Assembly (NCBI RefSeq): GCF_033568475.1
Contig: NW_027331833.1
Location: 4,588,001-4,652,000, forward strand
Origin: Henckelia pumila
Lineage: Eukaryota > Streptophyta > Magnoliopsida > Lamiales > Gesneriaceae
Reading direction: 5' to 3'
Length of the DNA stretch: 64,000 bases
Below, in pieces: positions 45,555-57,070 of the stretch. The position numbers and the translations under genes were made by a program. How positions within the stretch are numbered: the stretch's first letter is position 1; each line of letters begins with the position of its first letter. The notes under the pieces were generated by a model. That model had not been told where the DNA came from. It was given only the letters and a program-made list of their open reading frames with translations, and did not search any database.

Positions 45555-48500
45555 ATGGCTGACTGGCAACAATACTTTCAGTCGGTGTTCTTTGGCGTCG
45601 TTTTCTCGTTCCTCCTCGCGAAGCTCTTCTCAGTATTATTCGCCTTTCGCGATGAAAACCTTCGGATCACTCGCTCCAGTCCGGTGGTATCTGAACCGGA
45701 TCCTAGGGTTTCGGATGAAACGGAGCCGTTGATCGATGAAGATGTGAAGTCGAGGGATGAGAGTGCCGCGGTTACTGGTGATCGCAGCGACAGTGATGAT
45801 GATTGGGAGGGGGTGGAGAGTACTGAGTTGGATGAGACATTTAGTGCTGCGACGGCTTTTGTGGCGGCGACTGCAGTTGATCGTGCGGCGTTGAAGGTGT
45901 CCAATGATGTGCAGTTGCAGCTGTACGGGTTGTATAAGATTGCTACTGAGGGGCCGTGTTCTGCTCCCCAGCCATCTGCTCTCAAAATGACTGCTCGTGC
46001 CAAATGGTATTTTGAGCTATTAAATTACGATCCTTGGGATTTCTGATTGTCATTTACGATTCATTGTTGTTAATAGCGAAAGTTTCAATTGTTATTTTAT
46101 TGGTTTTTACTTTTTATTATTACTATTCTTTTTCATTATCTACTGATTAGGCCTGGGTTTATTGTCTTTTAGAAAATTGAAAGGACTGGAACTGAAGATA
46201 GGATAGGAGTAATCTGTTCTTAGGGCATACTTGTTGCTCTTTAAGAGTTTAGTTTGTGACAGAAATTTTGTTCCCTTTTCTGAGGTCAATGCCTGAGTTA
46301 GAAGAATTTCATCCTTTTAATGTATTTTCTGTGGCTTTTACATTTTCTTCATTACTTTTAATCATCAACTGATACTAGCAACGATGCACATGGGTGCGTG
46401 TGGCTGAAATATTTTATTTTTTAAAATTAGTTTTTTTTTAAAAAAAATGAATTTTTTATGCAATTTTATATCAAAACTAAATCCGAATCTAATAAAATTT
46501 TTAATACTTACATCATTAGGATAAGATTTCTTTTTATAATTTGAAAACCCACTAATGGGTTAATGTGATTAACCAGTCAATGTAGATGTTTCGTGTGTAA
46601 AAATGATGAGGTTGTGGGAGGAATGAAAATGTGGATTAACATGATTGGATGAGTTTTTTTTTTTTTTTGGATAGAATAAGGAAAATGTAGGTAGTGGGAG
46701 TTAGAAGGGAATTGTTGGAACGCGAGGCTTTACCAAATTACGGTTTTCTATTAAGCCCTCTCCCTTTATATATAGTTATAGATATTCATTTGTCTTTGAT
46801 ATGGATTTTATCATTTTTTCCTAGTGATTATTTGTAGAGATTACCTTGAAATTCCAATTCATGGTTGTCTTTGGTGCACATGTTGATGGCTTGTTTTCTG
46901 GGCTCTTTGATAGTTGATACTGGAGATCTCTGACCAGTTGGAATATATGTTCTTTTTGTTCGTGTGACAGGCAAGCATGGCAAAAATTAGGTGCTATGCC
47001 TCCTGAAGAAGCAATGGAAAAGTACATTGCCATTGTAACTGAATTATATCCGTCTTGGGATGCTGGTTCTGCAACAGTGAGAAAAATCCTTTTCTGTTTA
47101 TTCGGTTTTTACCAAATTTTATGTGTGCTTACACTGTTCTTTACCTTGTTGTTGCCCTTATTACTTGGTACCATACTGATGGCAGAAGAAAATGGATAAC
47201 GAGATCAGTGATGCACCGAACGCAGGCTCCAAGGGACCAATGGGACCTGTTTTTAGCAGTTTTGTTTACGAGGAAGATCCTGGATGCGATTTGTGAGGAT
47301 TCTGAACTTAAACATATATTCTTTGCATTTTGCATTTTACTATAGTCTGCATCATGTGAAGCCTGGTCTCGTTATCCTCTCTATATAGTTATGTTATTCC
47401 AGAGGACTCTTTCTGTTGTTTCCAACTAATGTTATCCCATTTATGCTATACGCATAAGATGAAATGGCTTTTGTAATTTTTAGTTAATGCCCCCCGGAGT
47501 TCATACTCTCAAAATAATCCCTCATCCTCGTGCAGAATAGAGGTGGTAAGAGAGATGGGTCAGGGGATAGATACTAAAAAATTAAAAAAGAAAAAAAAAT
47601 TGCAAGCTTCTGTTTGTGGGTTGTGTATGTCTTGGTATGGAGTCTCGGGAGGGTTAATTCGATTCATATACGGATATACCTTCTCAAGAAGGGCAATAGG
47701 ATAGAGCTTGTCATGGAGTATATACCCTTGTGTTTTTTCCTGGTTACTTGAAAACTTTGAGGTTAAAAAGACCTCTATGTAGTTTCGAATTGGATGGAAA
47801 AACATTTAGTTGCATTATAAAGCTGAATTCTTGAAAAAAATTTCCTTGTATTAACAAACCCTGTGTTTTTTCGATTCTATGTCACTCTGGGTACCATCCC
47901 CACATATCCTTCACCCATACCTTATGTATAGGATCAGTTGGTGAATGCCCATTTTTTTGTACCCCATCAACTGAGCAATCAAGCTTCTGATAAGTGTTCA
48001 TCAATCTACAATTGAGAATGCTCTGGGGCATCTACGCGTTAAATATCAATAAGCTGAACCAATCTTTCTTGTTTCTTCCTTGGTTACCATGATCTGGACT
48101 GAAAAAAATGAGGATCACCATTCCTTTCTCTTTTCAGAAAATTGGATGCCATACATTCCTTTGCACAAGAAGGAGATGAAGAGAATCTGCTCAAGTGTAT
48201 TGAGAGTGGCGTCCCCTTGAATCTGAAAGGTTTATCGATGTTTGATTTCTGAATTCCTCAACTATGTTACTCGTGTGATGGCTATATTTATTAATATGTG
48301 ATGCTAATGACAGTTCTTTGTTATTTTTTGAAACGTTGCAGACAGCGAGGGTCGTACTCCTTTGCATTGGGCTGTGGATCGTGGCCATATAAATGTTACA
48401 GAGTTCCTCCTTAACAAGAATGCTGACGTGAATACCAAGGTATATAAAAACTTGGTATTTTGCTAATTCCTTGTGAATCTCTGTTACTGTGGTAATGTAA

Positions 48501-48973
48501 ATGGGAATTTATTTTTTTGCTTTGAAAGAAGGTCCATCTACCGTTACGTGTGAAGACTAGTCCTCAATTAAAATTGTTTTTACGTGCTGTGCTGTTATTG
48601 ATGTGATTTTATTCGATCTTATGGACATAAGGCATAGCTTAGTTTCATGTTCTCTGTTGTGAACATGAACTTCTGCCATACAGAATACCAGTTGATTTAT
48701 TGTGTGACGTAGATTCAAGTAAGAGGTGGTTGTGATGGTTCTTCGACTAAAGATTCATCCAACTCTTCTTTCATAAGTTTCTTGTCCCCATTTCATTGAT
48801 AGGATGACGAGGGTCAAACAGCATTGCACTACGCCGCCCTTTGTGATAGAGCTTCCATAGCCGAGCTACTTGTGAAGCACGGTGCTGACATAGAGATAAA
48901 GGACAATGAGGGAAACACAGCTACTGATCTCTGTGAGTCGAAGTGGCCTTGGATGCAGTATGTCGATAGCTAA
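45555..48973 (+). CDS. ACBP: Class II acyl-CoA-binding protein with ankyrin repeats, membrane-anchored
   Basis: Six exons (45555-46006, 46971-47076, 47186-47292, 48138-48229, 48342-48439, 48803-48973) encode 341 residues, close to Arabidopsis ACBP1 and ACBP2. An N-terminal membrane anchor (FGVVFSFLLAKLFSVLFAF) is followed by an acidic linker (DSDDDWEGVES). The acyl-CoA-binding domain spans about residues 90-185 and includes LYGLYKIATEGPC, KMTARAKWQAWQKLGAMPPE and EAMEKYIAIV, with the conserved Tyr and Lys ligand residues. Ankyrin repeats follow (EGRTPLHWAVDRGHINVTEFL, EGQTALHYAALCDRASIAELL) and a final DLCESKWPWMQ. Family members bind long-chain acyl-CoA at the ER and plasma membrane, and the ankyrin part binds partners such as ERF-type factors and metal-related proteins in Arabidopsis. 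Intron 1 contains a Helitron-like insertion. Confidence 0.94.
46375..46782 (-). mobile_element. Short non-autonomous Helitron-like element in ACBP intron 1
   Basis: Read on the minus strand the element starts TCTATAACTATATA at 46782 and ends GTTGCTAG at 46375. The flanking bases are A before TC and T after CTAG, the hallmark of Helitron insertion between A and T. A small GC-rich inverted repeat (GCAC..GTGC) lies about 10 bases before the end, as in Helitron 3' hairpins. At 408 bp it carries no gene. It lies wholly inside the 964-bp first intron, so the coding frame is unaffected. Confidence 0.6.
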
Positions 48974-50016
48974 ATCAGTGGTTTCCAAATTGGTAATTCC
49001 ACTCATGTAAATGGTATCTTAACCTTTTGGAGTTGCATGTATCTTTTCCTCCCTATATCTCGTGTGTTGTGGTATTTTTCGACCCAGGGTTTCGCGGTCC
49101 CATGCCATCTATATGTTGGGCACATGTTAGGAAATCCCCATCCCTTTTTTTCCCTTTTTTTTTCAGAATAATAATTAAACACATGAACTTATGCTTCGAT
49201 TATCTAATTGCATTACTTGTTTAGTTGAAGAATTTAGTTTTTGCTCCCTGATACCGTTGTACTTCATTAAAATACTCGTAAATTTATGTAGAATTGACTA
49301 TATGTAGAATTGACTATAAACTAAGGAGAAAGGAAATGAAGAAAAAGACCAAAACTTTCCTAGCCATGGTTTCCACATAAGCCAAATACAGAGGGGAAGA
49401 CAGAGTTTTATGCCCTTGTAAAACTGGTATTGGATGAAACAGAAAGAATTATAAGGGTTTTCATTATAATTTATGGATGTAATTTGCAAGTTAATGTGTT
49501 AAAAGGGTGTTTCGTTGAACTTATAAGCTTTTGAGAACAACTTATGAGAGTTGTTTCAGGACTTTAAGCTTTTTAAATTTGTTTGACAATTTTTTTTTTT
49601 CAAACCGATAATAAGATGTCAAAATAAGTTGTTTGATTAGACTTGTTAATTCGGATAGGTTCGGGCTAGGTTGACGCAAGAAACAATTTAAAAAGTTCTC
49701 CACACGAACAAATTCGAAAATGGCCAAACACGAAACCTTTAACCCAATTAATCTGAATTAATCTGATTTTTTTTAATAAAAATTCAAATCACAAATAAAA
49801 GTAATATTTAATTTAAGCACAATAATAAAATATAAATTTATATATAATTTAAATTAATGGCGTAAAAAATGAATCCAAGTATCCAACCAGTCGACTCGAA
49901 AAACATGAGGGTTATTGGATTTGGGTCGAATCGAACTGGATCTGAAAACTAATATTAAAAAATAATCGGGTTTGGGTTAGGTTCGAATCTATCGGGTTAA
50001 CTCGAAATGACCCAAA

Positions 50017-50055
<39 letters not shown>

Positions 50056-50705
50056 AAATTTAACAAAGATTTGCTACATTTTATATATTTTATGTTTAAA
50101 AATAATTTATTGTATATTTATATAATATATTTTCATCATTAATGTTTATTTGTAAACATTTGGTTTTTTTAAAAAAATTATAATAAATATATTTTAAATT
50201 TTTTACGTTTAGATTTTCAAATTTAAATTATAAGTGTCAATTCGAATAGGTCGAGTGGGTTCGGGTTGGGTTGGGTCGGTACAATGTACTAGTAAAAAAA
50301 ATTGACCCGAATCCGAATCAAACAATGACCAACCCGAACCCAAATCCAACTAACCCGATCAACCGAACAAACTCGATTTTATTTTTAATCTTTTAAAAAA
50401 AATTAAATAAAATTGAAAAAACACAATAATAATAGTAATATTCAATTTAAACACATAATACCAAAATCAAGATTTATACATAATTTAAATTTGAATAAGA
50501 TTTATACATAATTTAAATTTGAAAGTCTAGTCAAAGAAAATTTAAATTATATTTATTACAAAATATAAAAAAAATATTTTAAAAAATCAAAATTTTATTA
50601 AGTAAACAGTAAATGTTGAAAATATATTATATCAATATACAATATATATATCTTTCAAACATACAATATAAAAAAAATATAGCAAATTATTCTTAATTTT
50701 ATATA

Positions 50706-50771
<66 letters not shown>

Positions 50772-51090
50772 CAGTATCGGGTCATGTCGGGTCAACCTAA
50801 ATTGACACGAATCTTATTAATTTCTTCGAGTTAGCTCTTCGAGTTAGCTTTCATGTCCAACTCGATTCGACCCAAATTTAAAAAATCCTGAACATAATCC
50901 GATATTTTTCGGATCGACTCGTGTTAGATTCATTTTGTACATCATTAATTCAATATCCTTATATCTATCATGCGTCAAATGCAGATACGTGTGTGATTTA
51001 ATATTTTTGCATCATCCTTTGTTTTGTTCAAATTTTGCGGTAATAGAAGTGGAAAAATAGGTAATGTTATCTCGATGTTTCATTATATCC
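48974..51090. other. Intergenic, with GGGTT/CGGGT-rich repeat blocks
   Basis: No gene is supported. Blocks near 49650-49990, 50225-50370 and 50775-50940 contain 'gggttcgggtt', 'aacccgaaccc' and 'tcgggtcaa' words in both orientations, which looks like one or more non-autonomous elements with inverted GC-rich ends around AT-rich DNA. (ATT)n near 50021-50052 and (AAT)n at 50706-50769 lie inside. The minus-strand frames at 49298-49727 are not genes. Confidence 0.45.
50706..50769. repeat. (AAT)n microsatellite
   Basis: About 21 uninterrupted AAT units. Confidence 0.95.
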
Positions 51091-51369
51091 CTTTTAAAAA
51101 AAAGGTTCACCCCGAAGGGGACCCCATCTCACATGATTCAGAGGCTCATTGGCTCATGCGGGGTTAAATCGAGGAATGTGCACGAGCGGCAGAGACCTGA
51201 GGGAGGGAGAAACATGGCCAACCAGAGGGAGCAACATGGCCAACCCCAGGCATACCCCCACAATATTTCAGCACAAAATATGCTCCACACGAGGATCAAA
51301 CCCACAATGCTGAGAAATTTCTTCTCACGTCATCTCATACCTTACCAACTCGCCTATGCCTCTGTGAGC
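51091..51369 (-). mobile_element. tRNA-derived SINE with 16-bp target duplication
   Basis: On the minus strand the element begins with a tRNA-like head: a box A resembling TAGGCGAGTTGG and, about 45 bases on, a box B resembling GGTTTGATCC, both for RNA polymerase III. A tRNA-unrelated body and a T/A-rich tail follow. The flanks are near-perfect direct repeats, ATGTTTCATTATATCC at 51075-51090 and the same with one change at 51370-51385. The plus-strand frame across it (51064-51399) is not a gene. Confidence 0.8.
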
Positions 51370-51495
51370 ATGTTTCATCATATCCTACTCACTAATTAAG
51401 TGGTGTATGGGATTATTCAAAACTGTCTCTAATGCTCAAATTAAATATTTTTAATTCGGTCCTCACTTTGGCTCCAGTAATCTCTCCAAACCTAT

Positions 51496-51615
51496 GGTAG
51501 TGTTTAAGAGAGTTTCTAGCTAGAAAATATTTATCAGCTTTTTCTTAACAAAATTTTGAAATTTTGTTAAATTTTATTAAGAAAAAAGCTAAAAAAAATT
51601 CTCACAAACACTACC
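51496..51615. mobile_element. MITE family B, third copy
   Basis: The 120-bp element has ends GGTAGTGTTT and AAACACTACC and an interior 'cagctttttcttaacaaaat' shared with 15320-15443. It is almost a full palindrome. Confidence 0.7.
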
Positions 51616-53689
51616 TAAGAATCACGCGCTTTCAACTCCTCTGCCATAGCTCCACCATTTCTTGAATTGATGTAAATTTCTAAATTTTAGGGTTATTTCC
51701 CTTTTCTCTTTCTTATGGGTTTGACACACAGGTTCCTCTTAACTTAGATCCTTATTTATATGTTCGATTTTGTGAGGTTTTGAGTGCTTTGTGGTAGATG
51801 CTACTAAAAATGGTGATTCACTCGATCATGAGGATCTGAAGTTTTACCCGTTTACATTTCCCAAATCATTGTTTCCAATTCATGTTATTCTTCTTTGTTT
51901 TCTTTCCTTACGAAGAAGAAAGAGTTGCTATTTAAAAAAATTCAGAGGTTATGGCACGTAAAAGAGATCATGCTCAAACAACTTTAATCTTAAGGTTTGT
52001 TTCTTGTAGTCACTCATCTCGTTACAGTTTAACAGAGTTATTTGCACCAACCATCTCTATGAAATATTGAAAATGCACATTTCTTTCCTGTGAAATTTTA
52101 ATAGGCATCTTCAACCCTAACATTTTAAAACATTAGCACACCCGCCCCTTCAGATGCATGATTGTTGCGCACGCGCCCCTCATGCGACTGAGCAAAGATT
52201 TTGATATTTTTTTGCACCAAATACCCATGTGAAATATTAAAAATGCATATTTAACCCCTGTGAAAATAATTTTTAAATCTATTTAACTCATAATACGCAA
52301 TTTTTAATAAAATCCAATTATAAATGTTTAGCAAACATTTTTTGTTTTATTAATTATTATTTTTATTTTAAATGTATTATCATTAATTAATTATTTTCTA
52401 AAAAATATTATTACTTTATCATGTTATCATTATTTTATTAAATTCAACATCCCATCAATCTTTCCAATTTTTCACAACTATAATATAAAAAATAAAGGGC
52501 AAAACTACGTTTTTGGCCTTATATTTTTATTTGTTTGCAATTTTTCAAATTTTTCCCTACAAATATAAAAGTAAACAAGTATGAGAAGTTTACAAGATGT
52601 GATAAAATTTTCATCATAAATTTTAAAAAGTAAAAGTAGTTATCGGCATCATCCTTCAACGGAACACCAGCTGCGCTATGATTAGCATGACATAAGAGAT
52701 CTTCGGATAAAAGGTGAGGAATGCTAAAACACCTATCTCCCAATTTCTCTAGCATGCAAAGATATGCTTTGTTTTTCTTAAGGTTTTTTGGGAGGGTCAT
52801 GTTTAGTGAAGGTAGGATACCACTCAGTGGTGCACTGCCATTATTTAGGGGGTTGGATGAAGAAGAATCATTTTTTTCCAATTGTTCACATGATTAGGAG
52901 CACCGCCAAAAATTTTAGGATTGGAACGAGATGCCACGTAAATGGATCCACCTTTCGGTTGACCCAGGATCAAGAAGTAGGGAAAAAAATGGTGCAATCC
53001 ACCGGAAAGTCCAAGGAATGGAATAACACTGCAAAACTACAAAGGGTGGGAGATGCGTGACAGTTTCTAGCTAACACTACTCAAACTTGTGTTATTTCAT
53101 AATTTAAGGATTCTCGAGGAAGAGTGACAAAATACGTGATCCGATCTCTGCCTAAATTTTTAAAAAAATTAAGAACTCGGCTACGAAAATTATAAAATTG
53201 ATTTTTTTGAGGCCAATAAACTAAGGACTAAGGTTCGAGTCTCATTCTAAGAGATAGAGTCGGTCCATAGAGGTAAGTGTTGAAGAAGAAGCATGTTGGC
53301 TCCCAAGGCGTGAGGGAGAGCTCATATAGCTCATTATGTATTTTAATATGATAATTTGAAACTAAATATAATTTTCTATTTTATTTTTTAAAAAAAATTC
53401 TTTATTAGTATCTTAATATCATATAAAAAGAATTTTGTATACATTTTAATTTATCTTATGTCCCTACATTTTCGAAAAAAAATAAATTATCACCAATAAT
53501 GATCGTATATAATAACTAAATAAAAGAATTATACGTCCACTTAAAATATTCAACAATAATTTATATGAAAAAAGTAGGTATTAGAAATACTTTATAAGAC
53601 AAGAATGATATTTAACCCAAAAAAAAGGATTAACATCCAATTAAAATATTCAAAAATAATTTATATGAGATTGTGTTGCTAGGAGTTTC
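51616..53689. other. Intergenic, nothing coding recognised
   Basis: Between 52040 and 52260 a phrase ('gcaccaa...tgtgaaatatt...aaaatgca') occurs twice, indicating an old duplication or MITE. Near 53231 the word 'ggttcgagtctc' resembles a tRNA B box, but no matching box A or target duplication was found. No gene is supported. Confidence 0.35.
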
Positions 53690-54038
53690 AATCGAGTGAT
53701 GGATTGGATTGGGTTTGTGAAAAGAGTTGTATAAATCAAATTTTTTTAATGAAAATCCTTCTGAAAACAGAAGACGTAGAAGTTTAGACTTCGAACTTCC
53801 ATAAAAAATTCCTTGTGTTATTTAATTTACTGCATATTTACTCTCGCCTTAGATATAATTTCAAACTTAGACTGTAAGAAGCTTCAGCATTTACCAGTTC
53901 AGTTCCCACAGCTAATTATCTGCTAAGCCAATCTTAGCAATCGAGCTGGTAACATAGCTTAATTGTCAGTCAAAGTTTTTCAAAATATTTTAAAGTGTAT
54001 ATTCACCCCTCCCTCTACACATATTTTCGATCCTAACA
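53690..54038 (+). mobile_element. Fragment of an LTR related to the Copia element
   Basis: Phrases from the right half of the Copia LTR recur in order with changes: 'agacgtagaag' then 'cttcgaacttccataaa', a 'tttactgcatattta' stretch, and an end reading 'gtgtatattcacccctccctctac' then 'cgatcctaaca'. The left half is missing or too diverged. It shows an older insertion of a related family. Confidence 0.65.
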
Positions 54039-54391
54039 ATATATAGTACTCTATTAATAATTAATTTTAAGATAATAATGGATATAAATGAAAAAATTAA
54101 ATACATCTCTATTACTCATGAAAGTCATGATACAATAAATCACATCACTCTTAGATTAGACTAAACTTTTTATTCTCTTTTTCATCCTTGTTTTCTACCT
54201 CGATTTTCCATTATTATTCATGCATGTTTTTTTTATATTCATGGATAATTTGTGGGCAAAGTTATAAATTTAGAATGAAAAAAACTTTGTTCTCCATTTT
54301 TCTTGTTTCTATATCACTTGTATGTAGTATATGCAGATAGATTATGAGGAATTATCAAAAAAATTTATCTTCAGTAATTAGTTTATATATA

Positions 54392-54661
54392 TAGGGGTAA
54401 TTGCATATACTACCCCTTTGAAATACCGAGATTGCTAAAAAAACTCATATGAAAAAAGAACGATCTATTAGTTCCATGTGTTTTCTAACCTTGAGCACAT
54501 ACGTCCTCATACATGTTTTCAAATTTTGAGCACACAACCCCTTGTCTGTATGTGTTTCAGGGGTATTTGTGCACAAAATTGAAAACACAAGGGGTTAATA
54601 GTCATAGAAGATTTTCAATAAACTCATGATTTCACAAGAGTGGTATATATAATTATCCCTA
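54392..54661. mobile_element. MITE with about 36-bp imperfect inverted ends
   Basis: The left end TAGGGGTAATTGCATATAC and the reverse complement of the right end, TAGGGATAATTATATATAC, match at most positions and the similarity continues inward to 'cttgtgaaat'. The interior also contains inverted 'gttttcaaattttg' and 'caaaattgaaaac'. The 270-bp length and lack of coding fit a MITE; the target duplication is unclear. Confidence 0.6.
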
Positions 54662-55829
54662 AAATATATTATTTTATATTAATTAATAGTGTATTTTATC
54701 GTCATAATAATTTAGTCATCTGAAATAAATGTTTTATAATCATTATTATATATAAATGATAGTTTCATAAAGTCTTATTTCATGTTAATTAATAGTCTTA
54801 ATTATTATTTTAATCTCATTCTAAATTTAGCATGTTAAATTAGTATTTTGTTGTGTTTTTTTTTTTTCTATTTACCAATTAAAAATTGAACATCAAGTGT
54901 ACGTAATTCAGATGATAGAAATACTAATAGTACAAAAATATATAATGAAATGTGTTAAATCTCAACAAAATCCGTTGTTAATGTTATTTTTCTTTTGATG
55001 GCATAAATCATTGAGTTTGATTTGTGATGAGATATTTTATTTTTTGTTTTAATATATTAAAATATTAAAATCATTATAACAGCATTTATGATGATTCTCT
55101 ATCCATAAATTATATATCTTAAACTCATCTTTCATTGAAGTCTTAAAATGGTTAAAATCTTCAAAAACATTTAGTTATATTTTTTATTATGATAGTTCAA
55201 AAAATATGTCTATTTCTTTCTTTTATTACACTATTACAATTTATATATAGCTAATTATGTATTTTAATATGATAATTTCAAGGGACAACGTACTAAAAAA
55301 AAATTGATAATTTCAAACTGAAATAACTGTTTTCTTTTTATTTTATTTTGTTTTTCTTTATTGGTATCTTAATATTATATATTATAATTGCAAGAGCTTT
55401 TTATGCATCTTAATTTATCTCATGGCTTCCGAATTGGGTTTCAATTTCGTCATGGGAAAATAATAAATTAATCATAAAACAAATGGGCCAGGAATCTAGT
55501 AGTAGTAGCAATCTTCTTTTCTTTTTTTTTTTTCTTTTTGGAGAGAGAGAGAGAATCTAGTAGCAATCTTAATAAATCTTTGTCCAGTCGATTCAAATAT
55601 TTAGATCTGAAAGTGGATAAATAATTTAAAATTTTATAGATAACTCAAATTAAATTTACATTATCTATTGACATACGCATAAACATAATTAATAACTCAT
55701 ATATATATATATATATGCGAACTAAAAGCAATATTCTAACTTTCTCATCTCAAAAAAAAAAAAAAAAAAAAACAGAAAAAGAAACTTCACCAACTTTCAA
55801 ATTCAACTTGATCGAGCAGCTAGCTAGTC
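54662..55829. other. Intergenic region upstream of the NAC gene
   Basis: AT-rich DNA with simple repeats: (GA)n near 55542-55554, (TA)n near 55699-55714 and an A-run near 55750-55772. The last run lies in the probable 5' leader of the NAC gene. No other gene is seen. Confidence 0.4.
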
Positions 55830-57070
55830 ATGCATACGATTGGATCTGCAGGAGTGATGAATCGTCGTCTACCGGTTGGCTTTAGATTCAATCCCACGGA
55901 CGAAGTATTGATAGCTTATTATTTGGCGCTCAAAGTTAACGGTTTCCCGCTGCCCAACGGAATGGATCATGTTATTCCTTGCGTGAACTTCTACGATCAC
56001 AACCCTCAAGAACTCATTGGTAACTAATCTATTAATATTGTTGTTTATGTAAATTTATTTTTCTGTCATCCGATTATATATTGTTCATGAAATTTTTTAA
56101 GAAACTGGAAGAGCCATTTTTTAAAGAAAAGAATTTTTGGCATTCTTGGGATCGATCGATCGATGGATCTTGAATTTATACATGCAATTTTATATATTTT
56201 AGAATTACCATGTATGTATGTATGCACCGATTAGTTGGTAAAATATATATAAATTGCTTAATTAATATATTTGTTGATCCACGTACGCTCTGCAGGGATG
56301 CCGAAAATGGGGGGATCGGAACTAGGCTGGTACTTCCTTACAGAGATGGAGGGCAGCGGCAAGCGTTGTTCTCGCAAGGCCAAAGATGGGTTCTGGAAAG
56401 CGACTGCTAAAGATAAACCCGTGTGCGATCGCACTGGCTCGGTGATCGGTCACAAAAGATCACTCGATTTCTACCAACACAATAAGAGGACGGAGTTCAA
56501 GATGCATGAATATACATCATCTGCTTGTGTCAAAACTACGAGTAGTTCAAACAAGGTAACTTATAAAAGTAAATACATAATTTTCATATCATGGATTAAA
56601 TTTTCCTTTAATTTGTCGTGTAAACCGTATTAAACTTAATTTTGCAGATGAAATATTGGGTTCTTAAGAAAATATACAAGAATAAACAGGCGGCAGACAT
56701 GAAGATTAGAATCAAAGATCATGACGACGACGACGACCACTACTTCTGCGAGTCTTCTAATTCTGCCAAGAGAGCCAAGAAAGTGAATGATGCAGATTTT
56801 AATGTCGACGACTACTTGATATTAATGGATGAAGATCAGAATATTAATCAGAATGCTGTAGATGATCATCAAGATGTCAACATCATGCAGGATGGCGGCC
56901 AATTATCGATTGAAGACGCGAATTTTAATCTCACGGACTACAATCAGAAAGAAGCTTATGTAGATGATGATCAAGCTGTGAAGAATCTCATGGATGAAGA
57001 TATCTTTGCTGGGCTGGAAGAATATATGTCCAACAAAGTTTTCACAATTCTTCCAAATGAATATCATTAA
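55830..57070 (+). CDS. NAC-domain transcription factor, divergent
   Basis: Three exons (55830-56019, 56296-56555, 56648-57070) encode 290 residues, with introns at the usual NAC positions. The start is the ATG ten codons before RRLPVGFRFNPTDE, subdomain A. Subdomain B is VIPCVNFYDHNPQELIG, C is GWYFLTEMEGSGKRCSRKAKDGFWKA, D is GSVIGHKRSLDFYQHNKRTEFKMHEY and E is MKYWVLKKIYKNKQ. Compared with typical NACs, WKATG is WKATA, GxKKxLVFY is GHKRSLDFY and the TxWxMHEY core is TEFKMHEY. DNA binding and dimerisation are likely kept, with altered specificity possible. A basic patch (SAKRAKK) may help nuclear entry. The C-terminal 140 residues are strongly acidic (DHDDDDDHYF, VDDYLILMDEDQ, DIFAGLEEYM), as in activation domains. 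Target genes cannot be inferred. Confidence 0.92.

Noticed and set aside
45578-46003. 141-residue minus-strand frame
   Set aside because: It is the antisense of ACBP exon 1, whose coding sense is certain.
53195-53330. Second SINE or tRNA gene
   Set aside because: Only a B-box-like word (ggttcgagtctc) is present. No box A at proper spacing, no tail and no target duplication.
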